Assembly (NCBI RefSeq): GCF_001188955.3
Contig: NZ_JPRF03000015.1
Location: 124,001 to 188,000, forward strand
Reading direction: 5' to 3'
DNA from: Kitasatospora aureofaciens
GTDB lineage: Bacteria > Actinomycetota > Actinomycetes > Streptomycetales > Streptomycetaceae
Length of the DNA: 64,000 bases
Shown: positions 1 through 7,977 of the stretch, in pieces
How the letters are laid out: every line of letters begins with the position of its first letter
How positions within the stretch are numbered: the stretch's first letter is position 1
Notes under the pieces: generated by a model
Seen by the model: the letters and a program-made list of their open reading frames with translations, nothing else
Told to the model about the DNA's origin: nothing
The model's database searches: none
Translations under genes and position numbers: made by a program

Positions 1-519
1 CATCACCAGCGGCTTGCGCTCGTCGCCGTCCGGCAGCTCGTAGAGGCCCTGCTCGTCCTCCTCGGAGACCTCCAGCCGCACCCCGAGGGTCAGCCGCAGG
101 TCGTTCAGCGCACCCAGCCAGTGCAGGCAGTCGGCGGCGGCCAGCTTCAGCACCCCGGCGCCGCCGAGGCCGTCCAGCGCCCGGACCACCTGCAGCGCGT
201 CGTCCCGCTTGCGGGCCCTCAGGTCGAGCTCGGTGTAGCGGCGGAACTCGGCGGCGGCGGCACGGGTCTCCTCGTCCTGCGGCGCGGCGGGACCACCGTA
301 GGCGTCCGGGAAGAGCCGGGCCAGCGCCGGGTCGGCGGGCGCCTCGGACGGCCCCTCGGCGAACAGCGCCGCCAGCGGGTCGTCGCCGTCGTCCCCGCCC
401 GGGCCCGGACCGATCAGCTCCAGCATCTGCACTTCCAGCGACCGCAGGATGGAGGCCTCCACCTCGTCCAGCGCGATCGCCGCGCCACCACCGCCGGCGC
501 TCTCGAACAACCCAGCCAT
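1..519 (-). CDS. DUF2017 family protein (partial, C-terminus cut by window edge)
   Basis: The reading frame starts at ATG 519 (MAGLFESAG...) and stays open to the window edge, giving 173 residues; family members are usually about 190-200 aa, so only the last part is missing. The protein is acidic and helical, with a conserved C-terminal stretch reading DCLHWLGALNDLRLTLGVRL. It lies 83 bp downstream of clpS on the same strand, the standard actinobacterial arrangement. Mycobacterial members (AosR) have been described as redox-linked transcription regulators; a role here is inferred only from the family. Identification is firm, function is not. Confidence 0.85.
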   Translation of the reverse strand, partial: MAGLFESAGGGGAAIALDEVEASILRSLEVQMLELIGPGPGGDDGDDPLAALFAEGPSEAPADPALARLFPDAYGGPAAPQDEETRAAAAEFRRYTELDLRARKRDDALQVVRALDGLGGAGVLKLAAADCLHWLGALNDLRLTLGVRLEVSEEDEQGLYELPDGDERKPLVM

Positions 520-602
520 CTGTATCGGTCAGCCCGTCTTCGTCGTCTTCGGCCGCGCCGCCGGACCGGCGGGCGGTCAGTCACTGTGCGCCGGATGGGC
601 GG

Positions 603-896
603 TCAGTCGTGCTGCAGCGTCGCCCACAGGCCGTAGCCGTGCATCGCCTGGACGTCCCGTTCCATCTCCTCGCGGGAGCCACTGGAGACCACCGCCCGGC
701 CCTTGGTGTGCACGTCCATCATCAGCTTCCGGGCCTTGTCCTTCGGGTACCCGAAGTAGGCCTGGAACACGTACTGGACGTAGCTCATGAGGTTGACCGG
801 GTCGTTGTGCACGATGGTCACCCAGGGCGTGTCCGGCTCGGTCACCGGTTGTCCTTCGACCTCCGGGCGCTCGATCTCCACGGGCGCGACACTCAC
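603..896 (-). CDS. clpS: ATP-dependent Clp protease adaptor ClpS
   Basis: ClpS binds the N-domain of a Clp ATPase and delivers N-degron substrates to ClpP. The 97-residue protein carries the family core: [17 protein letters not shown], then a VHTKGRAVV block, then the C-terminal GLWATLQ. I chose GTG 896 rather than the longer ATG at 944 because GTG is preceded by a clean AGGAGG seven bases upstream, while the ATG has no ribosome-binding site and would only add a non-conserved leader. The DUF2017 gene follows on the same strand. Length and motifs are normal for the family. Confidence 0.95.
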   Translation of the reverse strand: MSVAPVEIERPEVEGQPVTEPDTPWVTIVHNDPVNLMSYVQYVFQAYFGYPKDKARKLMMDVHTKGRAVVSSGSREEMERDVQAMHGYGLWATLQHD

Positions 897-1036
897 CGCC
901 GGGCCTCCTCGTTGCACACTCGTCCGTAACTCCTCATGGCCCATGCTGCCATCCGGGGGACACCCGGGCGATTCCGGCCCGGCCCCCGGGACGAGAAATC
1001 GTCACTCTGACGCTAAGTGGTAGTAGCATCATCTCC

Positions 1037-2353
1037 ATGGACGCCACTTCAGTGCGCGCGGCCGGGTCGACCGCGCTCCTCACCGACCGCTACGAGCTCA
1101 CCATGCTGCAGGCCGCCCTGCGCAGCGGGGCCGCGCACCGCCGCTCCGTCTTCGAGGTGTTCACCCGACGCCTGCCCAGCGGCCGCCGGTACGGCGTCAT
1201 GGCCGGCACCGGCCGGGTGCTGGACGCCGTCGAGAACTTCCGCTTCGAGACCCCCCAGCTGGACTGGCTGTCCGACCAGGGCGTCGTCGACGACGACACC
1301 CTGCGCTTCCTCGCCGACTACCGCTTCCGCGGCGACATCCACGGCTACCCCGAGGGCGAGGTCTACTTCCCCGGCTCGCCGGTGCTCACCGTCGAGGGGA
1401 GCTTCGCCGAGACGGTGATCCTGGAAACGGTGATCCTCTCCATCCTCAACTTCGACTCGGCGGTCGCGGCCGCGGCCTCCCGGATGACGGCCGCCGCCGG
1501 CGGCCGTCCGGTGATCGAACTGGGCGCCCGCCGGGCCCACGAGCAGGCCGCCGTCGCCGCCGCCCGGGCCTCCTACGTGGCCGGTTTCGCCGCCACCTCC
1601 GACCTGGAGGCCGGCTACCTGCACGGCATCCCGACCACCGGCACCTCCGCGCACGCCTTCACCCTCGTGCACGACAGCGAGCGGGACGCCTTCCGGGCGC
1701 AGATCGAGTCGATGGGCCGGGGCACCACCCTGCTGATCGACACCTTCGACCTGCGCGAGGCCGTCCGCACCGCCGTCGAGGTGGCCGGGCCCGAGCTGGG
1801 TGCGGTCCGGATCGACTCCGGCGACCTCATCCTGGCGGCCCACCGGGTCCGCCGTCAGCTGGACGAGCTCGGCGCCGGCAAGACCCGGATCATCGTCACC
1901 TCGGACCTCGACGAGTACGCGATCGCCGCCCTGGCCGCCGCCCCGGTGGACGGCTACGGCGTCGGCACCAGCCTGGTCACCGGCAGCGGCCACCCGACCT
2001 GCGCGATGGTCTACAAGCTGGTCGCCCGCGCCGAGACCCAGGACGGCCCGCTGGTGCCGGTCGCCAAGCGCGCGGCCGGCGGCAAGACCAGCATCGGCGG
2101 CCGCAAGTGGGCCGCCCGCCGCCCGGACGCCGAGGGCGTGGCCGAGGCCGAGGTGATCGGCACCGGGCCGGTCCCGGACGAGCTGCGGCCGCACCTGACG
2201 CAGGTGCCGCTGGTGCTGGCCGGCGAGGCCGTCGGCCGCGAACCGCTGACCGCCGCCCGCGAACGGCACATCCGGGCCCGCGCGGCGCTGCCGCTGTCGG
2301 CCACCCAGCTCTCCAAGGGCGACCCGGTCATCCCCACCGAGCTGATCGGCTGA
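1037..2353 (+). CDS. pncB: Nicotinate phosphoribosyltransferase
   Basis: It converts nicotinate and PRPP to nicotinate mononucleotide in the NAD salvage (Preiss-Handler) pathway. The 438-residue protein shows the family landmarks in order: LLTDRYELTML near the N-terminus, LNFDSAVAAAASRM, ELGARRAHEQAA, LIDTFDL, RIDSGDL and VTSDLDEYAI. No Shine-Dalgarno is visible before ATG 1037, and a TAGCAT-like hexamer lies only a few bases upstream, so a leaderless mRNA is possible. It is divergent from clpS. The nicotinamidase downstream supplies its substrate. The 3' end of the gene runs into a short tandem repeat that contains the stop codon. Confidence 0.95.
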   Translation: MDATSVRAAGSTALLTDRYELTMLQAALRSGAAHRRSVFEVFTRRLPSGRRYGVMAGTGRVLDAVENFRFETPQLDWLSDQGVVDDDTLRFLADYRFRGDIHGYPEGEVYFPGSPVLTVEGSFAETVILETVILSILNFDSAVAAAASRMTAAAGGRPVIELGARRAHEQAAVAAARASYVAGFAATSDLEAGYLHGIPTTGTSAHAFTLVHDSERDAFRAQIESMGRGTTLLIDTFDLREAVRTAVEVAGPELGAVRIDSGDLILAAHRVRRQLDELGAGKTRIIVTSDLDEYAIAALAAAPVDGYGVGTSLVTGSGHPTCAMVYKLVARAETQDGPLVPVAKRAAGGKTSIGGRKWAARRPDAEGVAEAEVIGTGPVPDELRPHLTQVPLVLAGEAVGREPLTAARERHIRARAALPLSATQLSKGDPVIPTELIG

Positions 2354-2414
2354 TCGGCTGATCCGCCGGTCCGCCGGGCCGCCGATGCGCTGGGTCCGCC
2401 GATGCGCTGGGTCC
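2341..2414 (+). repeat. Two short tandem repeats at the 3' end of pncB
   Basis: GCTGATCG occurs three times back to back from 2341, the last copy ending in C instead of G, and spans the pncB stop codon. It is followed by two perfect copies of the 17-mer GCCGATGCGCTGGGTCC at 2381-2397 and 2398-2414. The repeats look like recent slippage products; no function is evident. Confidence 0.8.
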
Positions 2415-2471
2415 GCCGGTCCGCACCGAGGGCGTCCGCGCGGCCCGGCGGCCGGTCACGGGGGCCGTCGA

Positions 2472-2490
2472 CGCCGCCCCGCGGGCGGCG
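2472..2490 (+). terminator. Hairpin after pncB
   Basis: CGCCGCCC and GGGCGGCG form a perfect 8-bp stem with a CGC loop, about 120 bp after the pncB stop. There is no U-tract, as is common for streptomycete terminators. Confidence 0.45.
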
Positions 2491-2639
2491 GTCCGAAGAC
2501 GGGCCCCAAGCCTTCCGCCGCCGCGCGCCACTCCCTAGAGTCAGCCGTAGAGTTCCCTGGAGTTCCTCCCGCGCCCTCCGGCGTTCGCGAGGGCCCCCAC
2601 CACCGGGGCGCACCGCCCCCACATCCGAGGATGCGAGCC

Positions 2640-3233
2640 ATGCACCGGGCACTGATCGTCGTCGACGTGCAGAACGACTTCTGCGAGGGCGGCAGCCTGG
2701 CCGTCGCCGGCGGCGCCGAGGTGGCCGCCGCCATCACCGACCTGATCGCCGAGTCCTCCCCCGGCTACCAGCACATCCTCGCCACCCGCGACCACCACAT
2801 CGACCCGGGCGAGCACTTCTCCCCCGAGCCGGACTACGTCTCCAGCTGGCCGGTGCACTGCGTGGCCGGCACCGAGGGCGTGGGCTTCCACCCCAACTTC
2901 GCGCCCGCGGTGATCTCCGGGGCGGTCGAGGCGGTCTTCGACAAGGGCGCCTACTCGGCGGCCTACAGCGGCTTCGAGGGACTGGACGAGAACCGCCGCG
3001 GCCCGGTGGAGTGGCTGCGCGAGCGGCAGGTCGACGAGGTCGACGTGGTCGGCATCGCCACCGACCACTGCGTACGGGCCACCGCCCTGGACGCCGCACG
3101 GGCCGGCTTCACCACCCGGGTGCTGCTCGACCTCACCGCCGGGGTGTCGCCGGAGACCACCGCCGCCGCGCTGGAGGAGCTGCGGGCGGCCGGGGTCGAG
3201 CTGGTCGGCGAGCCGGTGGTCCGCCCGTCCTGA
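2640..3233 (+). CDS. pncA: Nicotinamidase (isochorismatase-like cysteine hydrolase)
   Basis: It hydrolyses nicotinamide to nicotinate and ammonia, feeding the adjacent pncB product. The 197-residue protein has the catalytic triad in the expected places: Asp9 in IVVDVQNDF, Lys102 in FDKGAYS and Cys144 in ATDHCVRAT. Metal ligands are visible in TRDHHIDPGEHF (Asp51, His53) and WPVHC (His73). ATG 2640 was chosen because GAGG lies nine bases upstream; the nearer ATG at 2631 abuts that GAGG and is poorly placed. It is followed by a hairpin that overlaps its stop and separates it from a convergent gene. Confidence 0.95.
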   Translation: MHRALIVVDVQNDFCEGGSLAVAGGAEVAAAITDLIAESSPGYQHILATRDHHIDPGEHFSPEPDYVSSWPVHCVAGTEGVGFHPNFAPAVISGAVEAVFDKGAYSAAYSGFEGLDENRRGPVEWLRERQVDEVDVVGIATDHCVRATALDAARAGFTTRVLLDLTAGVSPETTAAALEELRAAGVELVGEPVVRPS

Positions 3234-3254
3234 ACCGTCCAGGAGGACGGGCGG
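3221..3254. terminator. Shared hairpin between convergent pncA and AbiEi-like gene
   Basis: CCGCCCGTCC (3221-3230) and GGACGGGCGG (3245-3254) form a perfect 10-bp stem around a 14-base loop. It covers the pncA stop codon and ends just before the 3' end of the convergent gene, so it could terminate both transcripts. Confidence 0.55.
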
Positions 3255-3257
3255 CGC

Positions 3258-4262
3258 TCAGACCACCAGCAGCTCCACCACGTCCGTCCCGCCGGCCCTG
3301 TAGGCCTCGCGCAGCTCGCCGCCGACCGCCTCCGGCTCGGCGGCCAGCCGGGCACCGGAGACGTACACCACGCGGATGCCCAGGTACTCCATCCGGTGCT
3401 GCCCGCCGCGCACCCAGGCGGCCTCGCCCTCGCTGACGCAGCGCAGGTCCGAGTCCACCTCCACCGCGACACCGCGCTCCGGCCAGTAGAGGTCCGGGAT
3501 GCCGATGTAGGTGCCGCCGCGCATCCGCAGCTCCGGAGCGGCCAGCGGGGCGGGCAGCAGCCACTCGTCCACCAGCCGGTCCACCTGCTCCAGGACGAAG
3601 TCCCGCTCGGCGGCGAGCAGTTCGTCCAGCGCGGCGCGCACCCGGGGTTCCCCGGTCAGCCCCGACTCGACCAGCTCGGTGGCCAACTCCCGTACCGTGC
3701 ACCGGACCTCCGGGCGGGCGACGGCCTCGCGGAGCACCTCGCGCACCGGCACCGCCGCATTTCCGTCCGCCGTCCACTCGCACAGCGCGTCCGCGACCGC
3801 CCGGGCGACCGGCGCGCAGGCCAGGCCGTGCACCGAACGCGCCACCAACTCCCGCTCGGTGCGCAGGATCCGCACGTCGCCCGCGTCCTTGAGCCGGCGC
3901 TGACGGGGCACCAGGACGTCCACCCCGGTCACCGCGGGCAGCCGGGGCACCGAGGCGAAGCCGTACAGCGCCAGCGCGGCCGCACCGGTGATCACCGCGC
4001 CCTCGCGACGGCCCTCCTCCCGGCCGTTCTGCGCCGCGTACAGCAGCGCGGCCCACATCCGCTGCTCCGGAGTCGGCTCGCCGGACTGCAGCAGGTAGAC
4101 CCTCGGCAGCAGCCGCTGCCAGGGGCCGCCCCGGCGGCAGTGCTCGGTGATGATCCGGGCCGGCACGCCCCGGGCGCGCAGCTGGCTCGCGGTGACGACG
4201 TTCTGCTGACGCTTCGCCAGCTCCTCGAGGGAAGGCGGCGGCGTGGGGATCCGGTAACTCAT
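3258..4262 (-). CDS. AbiEi antitoxin-like N-terminal domain with DUF559-type nuclease-like C-terminus
   Basis: The 334-residue protein begins with a winged-helix region (ELAKRQQNVVTASQLRARGV, then WQRLLPRVYLL) typical of AbiEi-type type IV antitoxins. The C-terminus reads GIPDLYWPERGVAVEVDSD and later RMEYLGIRVVYVS, the core of Vsr/DUF559-like endonuclease folds, where Asp, Glu and Asp would bind metal. GAGG lies seven bases before ATG 4262. No AbiEii nucleotidyltransferase toxin is encoded on either side, so it is an orphan of that system. Such stand-alone proteins are common in actinobacteria and their role is unproven. Confidence 0.7.
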   Translation of the reverse strand: MSYRIPTPPPSLEELAKRQQNVVTASQLRARGVPARIITEHCRRGGPWQRLLPRVYLLQSGEPTPEQRMWAALLYAAQNGREEGRREGAVITGAAALALYGFASVPRLPAVTGVDVLVPRQRRLKDAGDVRILRTERELVARSVHGLACAPVARAVADALCEWTADGNAAVPVREVLREAVARPEVRCTVRELATELVESGLTGEPRVRAALDELLAAERDFVLEQVDRLVDEWLLPAPLAAPELRMRGGTYIGIPDLYWPERGVAVEVDSDLRCVSEGEAAWVRGGQHRMEYLGIRVVYVSGARLAAEPEAVGGELREAYRAGGTDVVELLVV

Positions 4263-4595
4263 GCGCCCACCTCGCTACGCTCGACGAGGGCATCCGACCA
4301 TGCGCGCAACTCGATGATTCGCTCACTGCGTTCGCTCATGCCCACACCATCCCCAACCACCGCGACCCACGTGACAGAGGCTGACGCACTGTTACCCAAC
4401 CGTCGCGAAACCGGGATCAGCCCGCACTAAAGTCCCCATACCCTTACTCATTTGGCGTAAATGACGTTCATATGGCTATCGGATCTGATCGAAAACGATC
4501 GTCGACCTGGTCGCCTGACCCACAGTGATCAAGGGCATACGGCGAGGGACCCTCCGGGCGTCAATCGCACCTCCGGTATTGCCTAGGCTTACGAC
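4263..4595. other. Intergenic region, divergent promoters likely
   Basis: No gene is seen. The stretch around 4419-4500 is clearly richer in A and T than its surroundings. It contains a dyad GATCG-AAAA-CGATC at 4487-4500, a possible operator. Near 4305-4340 an inverted TGAGCGAACGCAGTGAGCG-like sequence occurs, a type of string that I recall as dispersed in actinobacterial genomes. Confidence 0.4.
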
Positions 4596-5234
4596 ATGTC
4601 ACGTGACGAGACCGCCGGCCTCCGCGCGGCCCAGCTCCGCCTCGGCCGTCTGCCCGGATACGTCCGCCGCCCGGACCCGGCGCGCCGCAGCGGCGAGAAG
4701 GGCCATACGTACAAGAAGGGCTGGGAGGTCCGCTTCACCGCCCGGAGCGAGGCCGAGATAGCAGAGATCCGCGACCTGGTGGTCGCCGCCGGGTTCGCCC
4801 CGGCCAGACCCTTCTTCAAAGGGCACCAACTGATCCAGCCGGTCTACGGCATGGCCGCCGTGCAGGCCTACCTGGCCGCCAGACAGGCGGCCGAGGAACA
4901 CGCCGAGCGGATCGCGCTCGGCCGCCGACGGCGCGCGGCGGGGACGCACCCGGGCGCGACGCACACCGGAGGGGCGCACCCGGGCGGCGGGCACGCCCCC
5001 GGCACCTACGCGCCGGGCGGGCACGCCGCCGGGGCCCATGCGGCGGGCGGACACACCGCCGGGGCATCCGGCAACCACCGGTGCGAGCGCGAGGAGGCAG
5101 CCGCGGGGGCGGCAGCGGCAGCAGCGGCCCAGTTGGTCCGGCGCCGGGCCGTCGAGTCCTTCCCCGCCCAGGTCGAACGCGGCCACGCCGCAGACAACCT
5201 GGCCTCCCCGGCGGAGGCCCGCCCCAACTCCTGA
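4596..5234 (+). CDS. Conserved hypothetical protein with histidine pentapeptide-repeat tail
   Basis: I do not recognise a named family. The 212-residue product has a basic N-terminal domain (about residues 1-110) that looks folded, including GHTYKKGWEVRF and FFKGHQLIQPVYGMAAVQAYL. Residues 116-160 then form nine consecutive five-residue units of the pattern (G/A)-x-H-x-x, with histidine at positions 118, 123, 128, 133, 143, 148 and 153 and tyrosine taking the histidine place at 138. An alanine-rich helical tail follows. A histidine array of this kind could bind metal, but nothing nearby proves it. It has no signal peptide or membrane segment. Confidence 0.7.
   Translation: MSRDETAGLRAAQLRLGRLPGYVRRPDPARRSGEKGHTYKKGWEVRFTARSEAEIAEIRDLVVAAGFAPARPFFKGHQLIQPVYGMAAVQAYLAARQAAEEHAERIALGRRRRAAGTHPGATHTGGAHPGGGHAPGTYAPGGHAAGAHAAGGHTAGASGNHRCEREEAAAGAAAAAAAQLVRRRAVESFPAQVERGHAADNLASPAEARPNS
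4941..5075 (+). repeat. Nine degenerate 15-bp units encoding a His pentapeptide repeat
   Basis: Nine in-frame 15-base units encode GTHPG, ATHTG, GAHPG, GGHAP, GTYAP, GGHAA, GAHAA, GGHTA and GASGN. The period is exact while the bases have diverged, so the protein pattern appears to have been maintained after duplication. Confidence 0.85.
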
Positions 5235-5707
5235 CCGGGCGGCCCCACGCCGCTCGGGCCCGCGCCCCGGTCGCCGCGAGCCGCCGGGGCGCACTCGACG
5301 CGCCGCCCGCCGCCCCACCCCGGCGCAACCCCCGTCGTGAGTGCGGTTGCGCAGGCGGTTGTGCGCACGCGACTTCGCGCCCTGGGCGTGGACGCCGGCT
5401 CCGACAGGCCCTACGGTGGCACCTCAACTGCCCTGCGACCACTGCCGCGCCACACCCTCTGACCAGCTGCGACACGCTCGCACCGACGCCCCCGCACCAC
5501 TGCGCAGCACTCCTGCGACCGGCCCCCGACCAGCCCCCGACCGGCAGTACCGCCGCCGCGCCGCACCGATCGCCAACGGAACCGGCCGAGCGTCGACGGG
5601 TTCCGGGCATTCCATCGGATTGGTCACCCAGTGCACCTAGGGCCTACCGTAGAGTGAGCACAGATGATCGACCCTCAGAAGTCCATCTCCCTTTCCGAGA
5701 AGACGAG
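5235..5707. other. Intergenic region without recognised gene
   Basis: This stretch is very GC-rich, and no coding frame with convincing similarity was found. The last 100 bases are less GC-rich and probably hold the promoter of the sigma-like gene; a TTGGTC/TACCGT pair near 5616-5646 has a 19-base spacer and is only a weak candidate. Confidence 0.35.
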
Positions 5708-6148
5708 ATGACCAACCGTCACACGAGCGACGCCGATCCTCCCCCGGGGCCCGGTGAACCGGAGGACGTACCGCTGGAGTTCGCCGCCTTCTGCGAACTC
5801 CACCGCCCCCGGTACCTCAGCTACGCCCGGGTGTGGCTGACCGAGCACGCCCACGCGGCCACCGCCGTCCAGCAGGCGTTCGCAGAGATCGCCGTCCAGT
5901 GGCGGGAATTGCTCACCAGCCCGAACCCGACCGCGCTCGCCTGGCAGATCCTGCGCGGCACCGTCGCCGAACACACCCGGCGGGAGACCCCCGCGCCGGA
6001 CCGCCACCCCGCCGACGACGACCTGGCCATCCTGCACTACGTCGTCGGCCTCGCCGCACCCGAGATCGCCGACGTCATCGGCACCGACACCGCCAGCGTC
6101 GCCGGACGGCTCCGGCGCACCATGCTGCACGAGGCCTCCGGCTGGTGA
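5708..6148 (+). CDS. Small sigma-70-like protein (ECF-type regions 2 and 4)
   Basis: The 146-residue product begins MTNRHTSDADPP and has a region-2-like helix set (FCELHRPRYLSYARVWL... AVQQAFAEIAVQW) followed by a compact helix-turn-helix (LHYVVGLAAPEIADVIGTD, then VAGRLRRTMLHE) typical of sigma region 4. It is shorter than most ECF sigma factors (about 180-200 aa) because the linker is minimal. No anti-sigma gene lies beside it. The start ATG 5708 is preceded by GAGAAGACGAG. It could be a true sigma factor or a DNA-binding paralogue that no longer recruits RNA polymerase. Confidence 0.7.
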   Translation: MTNRHTSDADPPPGPGEPEDVPLEFAAFCELHRPRYLSYARVWLTEHAHAATAVQQAFAEIAVQWRELLTSPNPTALAWQILRGTVAEHTRRETPAPDRHPADDDLAILHYVVGLAAPEIADVIGTDTASVAGRLRRTMLHEASGW

Positions 6149-6208
6149 CCCGCCCCGGCCGGGTCAGCCGCCCCAGTCACCCCAGCTGCCTCGATCACCC
6201 CGGCTGCC

Positions 6209-6775
6209 TCAGACCCGCTCGCCCGTCACGTCGAACAGGTGGTGGACCGGGTCGTGGATCAGGTAGCGGGCGAAGGACTCGACGGTGAACCGCGCCCCGT
6301 CGCTACGGTCCCCGGTCCGCCGCCACTGCTCGCCCGACACCGCCTCGAACGCCGCCGCCAGCGCCTCCCCGGCCTCCGCCAGCTCCCCGGCCACCACCTG
6401 CGGCCGCTGCTCCCAGTAGCGTTCGGCGGCCGCCGTCTCGTCCTGGTCCCAGTTCGGGAAAAGCGGACCGTCCTGGTCGAGCATCAGGTCCAGCCGGACC
6501 AGGAACAACCGGAAGACGTCCCGGACGTGGCAGGCGTACTCCAGATCAGACCAGACCTCCGGGCTCCGCCGCCGGCGCAGCCCGTCCTCGTCCCCCGCCA
6601 GCACCGCCAGCCAGCTCCGCGCGTTGTCCCGGACCATCCCGGCGACGGCCGTGGCGGCCACCGCCGGGGTGTCCAAACCGCATTCGGGACAGGGGCGTTC
6701 CAGCACCCAGGTCCAGTCCTTGGTGTCGGGGACGATCGCGTCGGCGGGGCTCGCGTGGTTCTCGGAAGTGCTCAT
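6209..6775 (-). CDS. DinB-superfamily protein
   Basis: The 188-residue protein is a four-helix-bundle thiol-transferase-like member of the DinB/MDMPI superfamily. The three metal-ligand positions are visible as His in LEYACHVRDVFRL and the HDPVHHL motif near the C-terminus. In actinobacteria such proteins often use mycothiol, but the substrate cannot be read from sequence. The start at ATG 6775 (MSTSENHAS) is preferred over an upstream ATG because the extra eight residues look random. It is transcribed on its own. Confidence 0.85.
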   Translation of the reverse strand: MSTSENHASPADAIVPDTKDWTWVLERPCPECGLDTPAVAATAVAGMVRDNARSWLAVLAGDEDGLRRRRSPEVWSDLEYACHVRDVFRLFLVRLDLMLDQDGPLFPNWDQDETAAAERYWEQRPQVVAGELAEAGEALAAAFEAVSGEQWRRTGDRSDGARFTVESFARYLIHDPVHHLFDVTGERV

Positions 6776-6882
6776 GCGCCCAGCATCGCCGCCCCGCACC
6801 CCCGCCCACCAGCGGCAGGAACGTCAGCGACCACCGAAATACTGCCAGTAGCGCTCTCGGCCGCCCTCCGCTCCGGAACGAC

Positions 6883-7267
6883 TCAGCGCTCCGCGCGCTC
6901 GTACTCCAGCCGGGCCGCCAGCAGGCTCCCCAAGTTCTCGCGGCTCCAGTCGCACATCGCGTCCATCGGCCCGAGCAGCGTCCGGCCCAGCGGCGTCAGC
7001 GCGTACTCCACCCGCGGCGGGTTCTCGGCGTACTCCGTGCGCACCACCGCGCCGTCCTGCTCCATCGAACGCAGCGACTCCGCCAGCACCTTCGCGGTGA
7101 TGCCCGCCAACGGCACCCGCAACTCGGAGAAGCGGTGCGGCCCACCCTCCAGACAACGGATGATTCCGCCAGGCCCACTTCCGGCTGCCCAACACCGGCA
7201 CGGACTGCACCGGGCAGTCGGCCGGGAAGAAATCCGCCGGCAGCGGCGCCGCCCCGGTCTGCGTCAT
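6883..7267 (-). pseudogene. HxlR-family transcription regulator, broken by a one-base insertion
   Basis: Frame one gives MTQTGAAPLPADFFPADCP and then SRKWAWR, the normal HxlR start. The reading then jumps frame: IIRCLEGGPHRFSELR and VPLAGITAKVLAESLRSMEQDG continue the winged-helix domain to the stop at 6883. Removing one T of the TT at 7164-7165 (an extra A in CGGAATC on the coding strand) joins the two parts as WAWR-IIRCLEGG, exactly as in intact family members. Without correction the protein stops being HxlR-like after about 35 residues. It faces a likely former target gene across a repeat-rich spacer. A sequencing error is the main alternative. Confidence 0.8.
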
Positions 7268-7288
7268 CCGCCGACCGTACCCCGGCGG

Positions 7289-7384
7289 CCGGTTCCGTTG
7301 AAGCCGGTTCCGTTCAAGCCCGTTCCGCTCGGCCCGGTTCCACTGGCCCGGTTCCGGTCGGGCCGGTTCCGTTGAAGTAACCGG
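7289..7384. repeat. Six imperfect CCGGTTCCGTTGAAG-like units in the divergent spacer
   Basis: Units of 14-16 bp start at 7289, 7304, 7319, 7333, 7347 and 7363. The first and last are identical (CCGGTTCCGTTGAAG). The last is followed by TAACCGG, making an imperfect dyad GGTTCCGTTGAAGTAACC that resembles an HxlR-type operator. The array separates the broken HxlR gene from the NAD(P)-binding gene. Confidence 0.75.
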
Positions 7385-7451
7385 CACCCCCCGGTCTACC
7401 GTCACGGCAACGGCGGGCGACGCACCCGCCACCGACCCACCGGAGACCCCC

Positions 7452-7937
7452 ATGACCAGCACGGAGCCCCGGCAGCAGCGCCGCGCGGACGTCATCCTCT
7501 ACGGCGCGGGCGGACAGGTCGGCCGCGCCGTCGTCGCCGAGGCCCGCCGACGCGGCCTCACCGTCACCGCAGCCGTCCGCGACCCCGGCCGGGCCGGCGT
7601 CCCCCGCCTGCTCGGCGTCGGCGTCGCCACCACCCTCCAGACCGCCCCCGGCATCGCCGTCCACGACGACCCCGCGTTCCCCGAGGCCCACCGCACCTTC
7701 TCGCTCGGCCACACCGCCGCCCTCGACCTGCTCCACGCCTCCCCCGCCACCCTCGACTGGGTCGTCGTCACCCCGCCGATGGACCTCGACCGCACAGCCC
7801 CCGGCACCGGCCACTACCGGGTCGGCGGCCCCCACGTCCTCGGCTCCCGGATCGCCCAGGCCGACCTCGCCGTCGCCATCGTCGACGAACTCACCACCCC
7901 CGCCCACCACCGGGAACAGATCTCCGTCGCCGAGTAA
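7452..7937 (+). CDS. Internally shortened NAD(P)-binding (NmrA/SDR-like) protein
   Basis: The 161-residue product starts with a Rossmann nucleotide-binding motif, VILYGAGGQVGRAVVAEA, and ends with the normal family tail LGSRIAQADLAVAIVDEL. Full-length relatives are about 210 residues. Here AVRDPGRAG passes directly into VPRLLGVGVATTLQ, skipping the segment that normally carries the second beta strand with an Asp and the AGHDAVV-like region. The frame is open, so this is an in-frame deletion of roughly 55 residues rather than a frameshift. GGAG lies six bases before ATG 7452. Together with the broken HxlR gene it suggests decay of the whole module; a residual function cannot be excluded. Confidence 0.7.
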   Translation: MTSTEPRQQRRADVILYGAGGQVGRAVVAEARRRGLTVTAAVRDPGRAGVPRLLGVGVATTLQTAPGIAVHDDPAFPEAHRTFSLGHTAALDLLHASPATLDWVVVTPPMDLDRTAPGTGHYRVGGPHVLGSRIAQADLAVAIVDELTTPAHHREQISVAE

Positions 7938-7977
7938 ATCCCTGCACGAACCGGCCCCGGCGGGCATCCTGGGCACC

